From Clostridia bacterium (lineage in GTDB: Bacteria; Bacillota_A; Clostridia; Oscillospirales; Acutalibacteraceae), in the NCBI GenBank assembly GCA_017390825.1, contig JAFPAK010000151.1, positions 1 to 5,538 on the forward strand: a DNA stretch of 5,538 nt. Reading direction: 5' to 3'. The translations under genes were made by a program, and so were the position numbers. Positions 5,220 through 5,538 of the stretch are shown here, piece after piece (position 1 is the stretch's first letter; each line of letters begins with the position of its first letter). The notes beneath the pieces are model-generated. The model had not been told where the DNA came from. It ran no database searches and saw only the letters and a list, made by a program, of their open reading frames with translations.

Positions 5220-5538
5220 ATGAAAAAATTTAACGAAACGTATGTTATCGGTATCGACCACGGTTATGGAAATATGAAAACGGCAAACTGCTGTTTTCCC
5301 ACCGGAGTTATGAAAAGCGATACCGAACCCACCTTTGTAGGCGACCTTCTCGTATGGAACAAAAAGTATTATTCTATCGGAGTCGGTCACAAGGAATTTA
5401 CAGCGGATAAGTTTAACGATGAGGATTATTACGTTCTCACCCTTGCCGCTATCGCAAGAGAGCTCAGACGAGAGCGCATTACCGAAGCTAATGTGTTTAT
5501 CGCTGCAGGTTTACCCCTTACTTGGGTAAGCGAACAGA
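5220..5538 (+). CDS. ParM/StbA-like actin ATPase for DNA segregation (3'-partial)
   Basis: The first 106 residues of an actin-like protein of the ParM/StbA type, cut by the right edge. VIGIDHGYGNMKTA (9-22) is the phosphate-1 loop of the actin fold, with D13, G15, N18 and K20 in the expected places. YYVLTLAAIARELR (70-83) and AAGLPLTWV (95-103) are typical of the N-terminal domain of Firmicute ParM-like proteins. Family members polymerise with ATP into filaments that push plasmid copies apart, with a small adaptor (ParR-like), usually encoded just downstream, that binds a centromere site. That adaptor would lie outside this window. AAGGAG (5204-5209) overlaps the stop of the Cys-rich gene and lies 10 bases before the ATG at 5220. 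An ATG-TAA start-stop at 5212-5217 lies between, too close to the ribosome binding site to matter much. The gene marks the neighbourhood as a plasmid or plasmid-like element. Confidence 0.88.
   Translation, partial: MKKFNETYVIGIDHGYGNMKTANCCFPTGVMKSDTEPTFVGDLLVWNKKYYSIGVGHKEFTADKFNDEDYYVLTLAAIARELRRERITEANVFIAAGLPLTWVSEQ

Overview
The window looks like a piece of an accessory or mobile element (plasmid or integrative element) from a low-to-moderate-GC Firmicute, most likely a gut clostridium. The reasons are strong AGGAGG-type ribosome binding sites, TTGAAA/TATAAT-type promoters, a membrane-anchored XRE regulator of a kind common in that group, a small Cys-rich protein ending its core in 'VLP', and a ParM/StbA-type actin. 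No rRNA, tRNA, CRISPR array or insertion sequence was seen. Organism and element type are inferences.

Layout, left to right. (1) Positions 2-550 (+) hold an XRE helix-turn-helix protein with C-terminal membrane segments, cut by the left edge. (2) Positions 551-972 contain no convincing gene but are not empty: there is a good extended -10 promoter (596-623, +), several inverted repeats and two intrinsic-terminator-like hairpins (781-822 and 912-949, +). This suggests a roughly 200 or 320 nt RNA. (3) Positions 973-4823 (-) form a tight two-gene operon. The first gene (4823 to 1809) encodes a 1004-residue protein that carries, in order, the hallmarks of eukaryotic-type (RNAi) RNA-dependent RNA polymerases: DGEGFIS, FQIR-KGVV, SMFKG, ADFDGD, IDSAKSG. 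The second gene (1812 to 973) overlaps its stop by ATGA and encodes an unrecognised 279-residue protein. (4) Positions 4824-4974 are a divergent control region. It has a clear minus-strand promoter (4854-4882) inside an unusual nested dyad of three roughly concentric inverted repeats (4876-4960). (5) From 4975 rightwards (+) lie a 76-residue Cys-rich protein and then a ParM/StbA-like actin ATPase, cut by the right edge.

The centre of interest is the polymerase operon. A single-chain, double-psi beta-barrel polymerase related to RNAi RdRPs, phage SPbeta YonO and the crAss-like phage virion RNA polymerase is encoded on what looks like a segregating element, with a translationally coupled partner. 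Its template (DNA or RNA) and its role cannot be read from the sequence. One reasonable idea is an element-specific transcriptase or primer-maker that serves the element itself, possibly on single-stranded DNA. The left-hand RNA transcription unit runs convergently towards this operon, and no minus-strand terminator is visible, so overlapping transcripts are possible.
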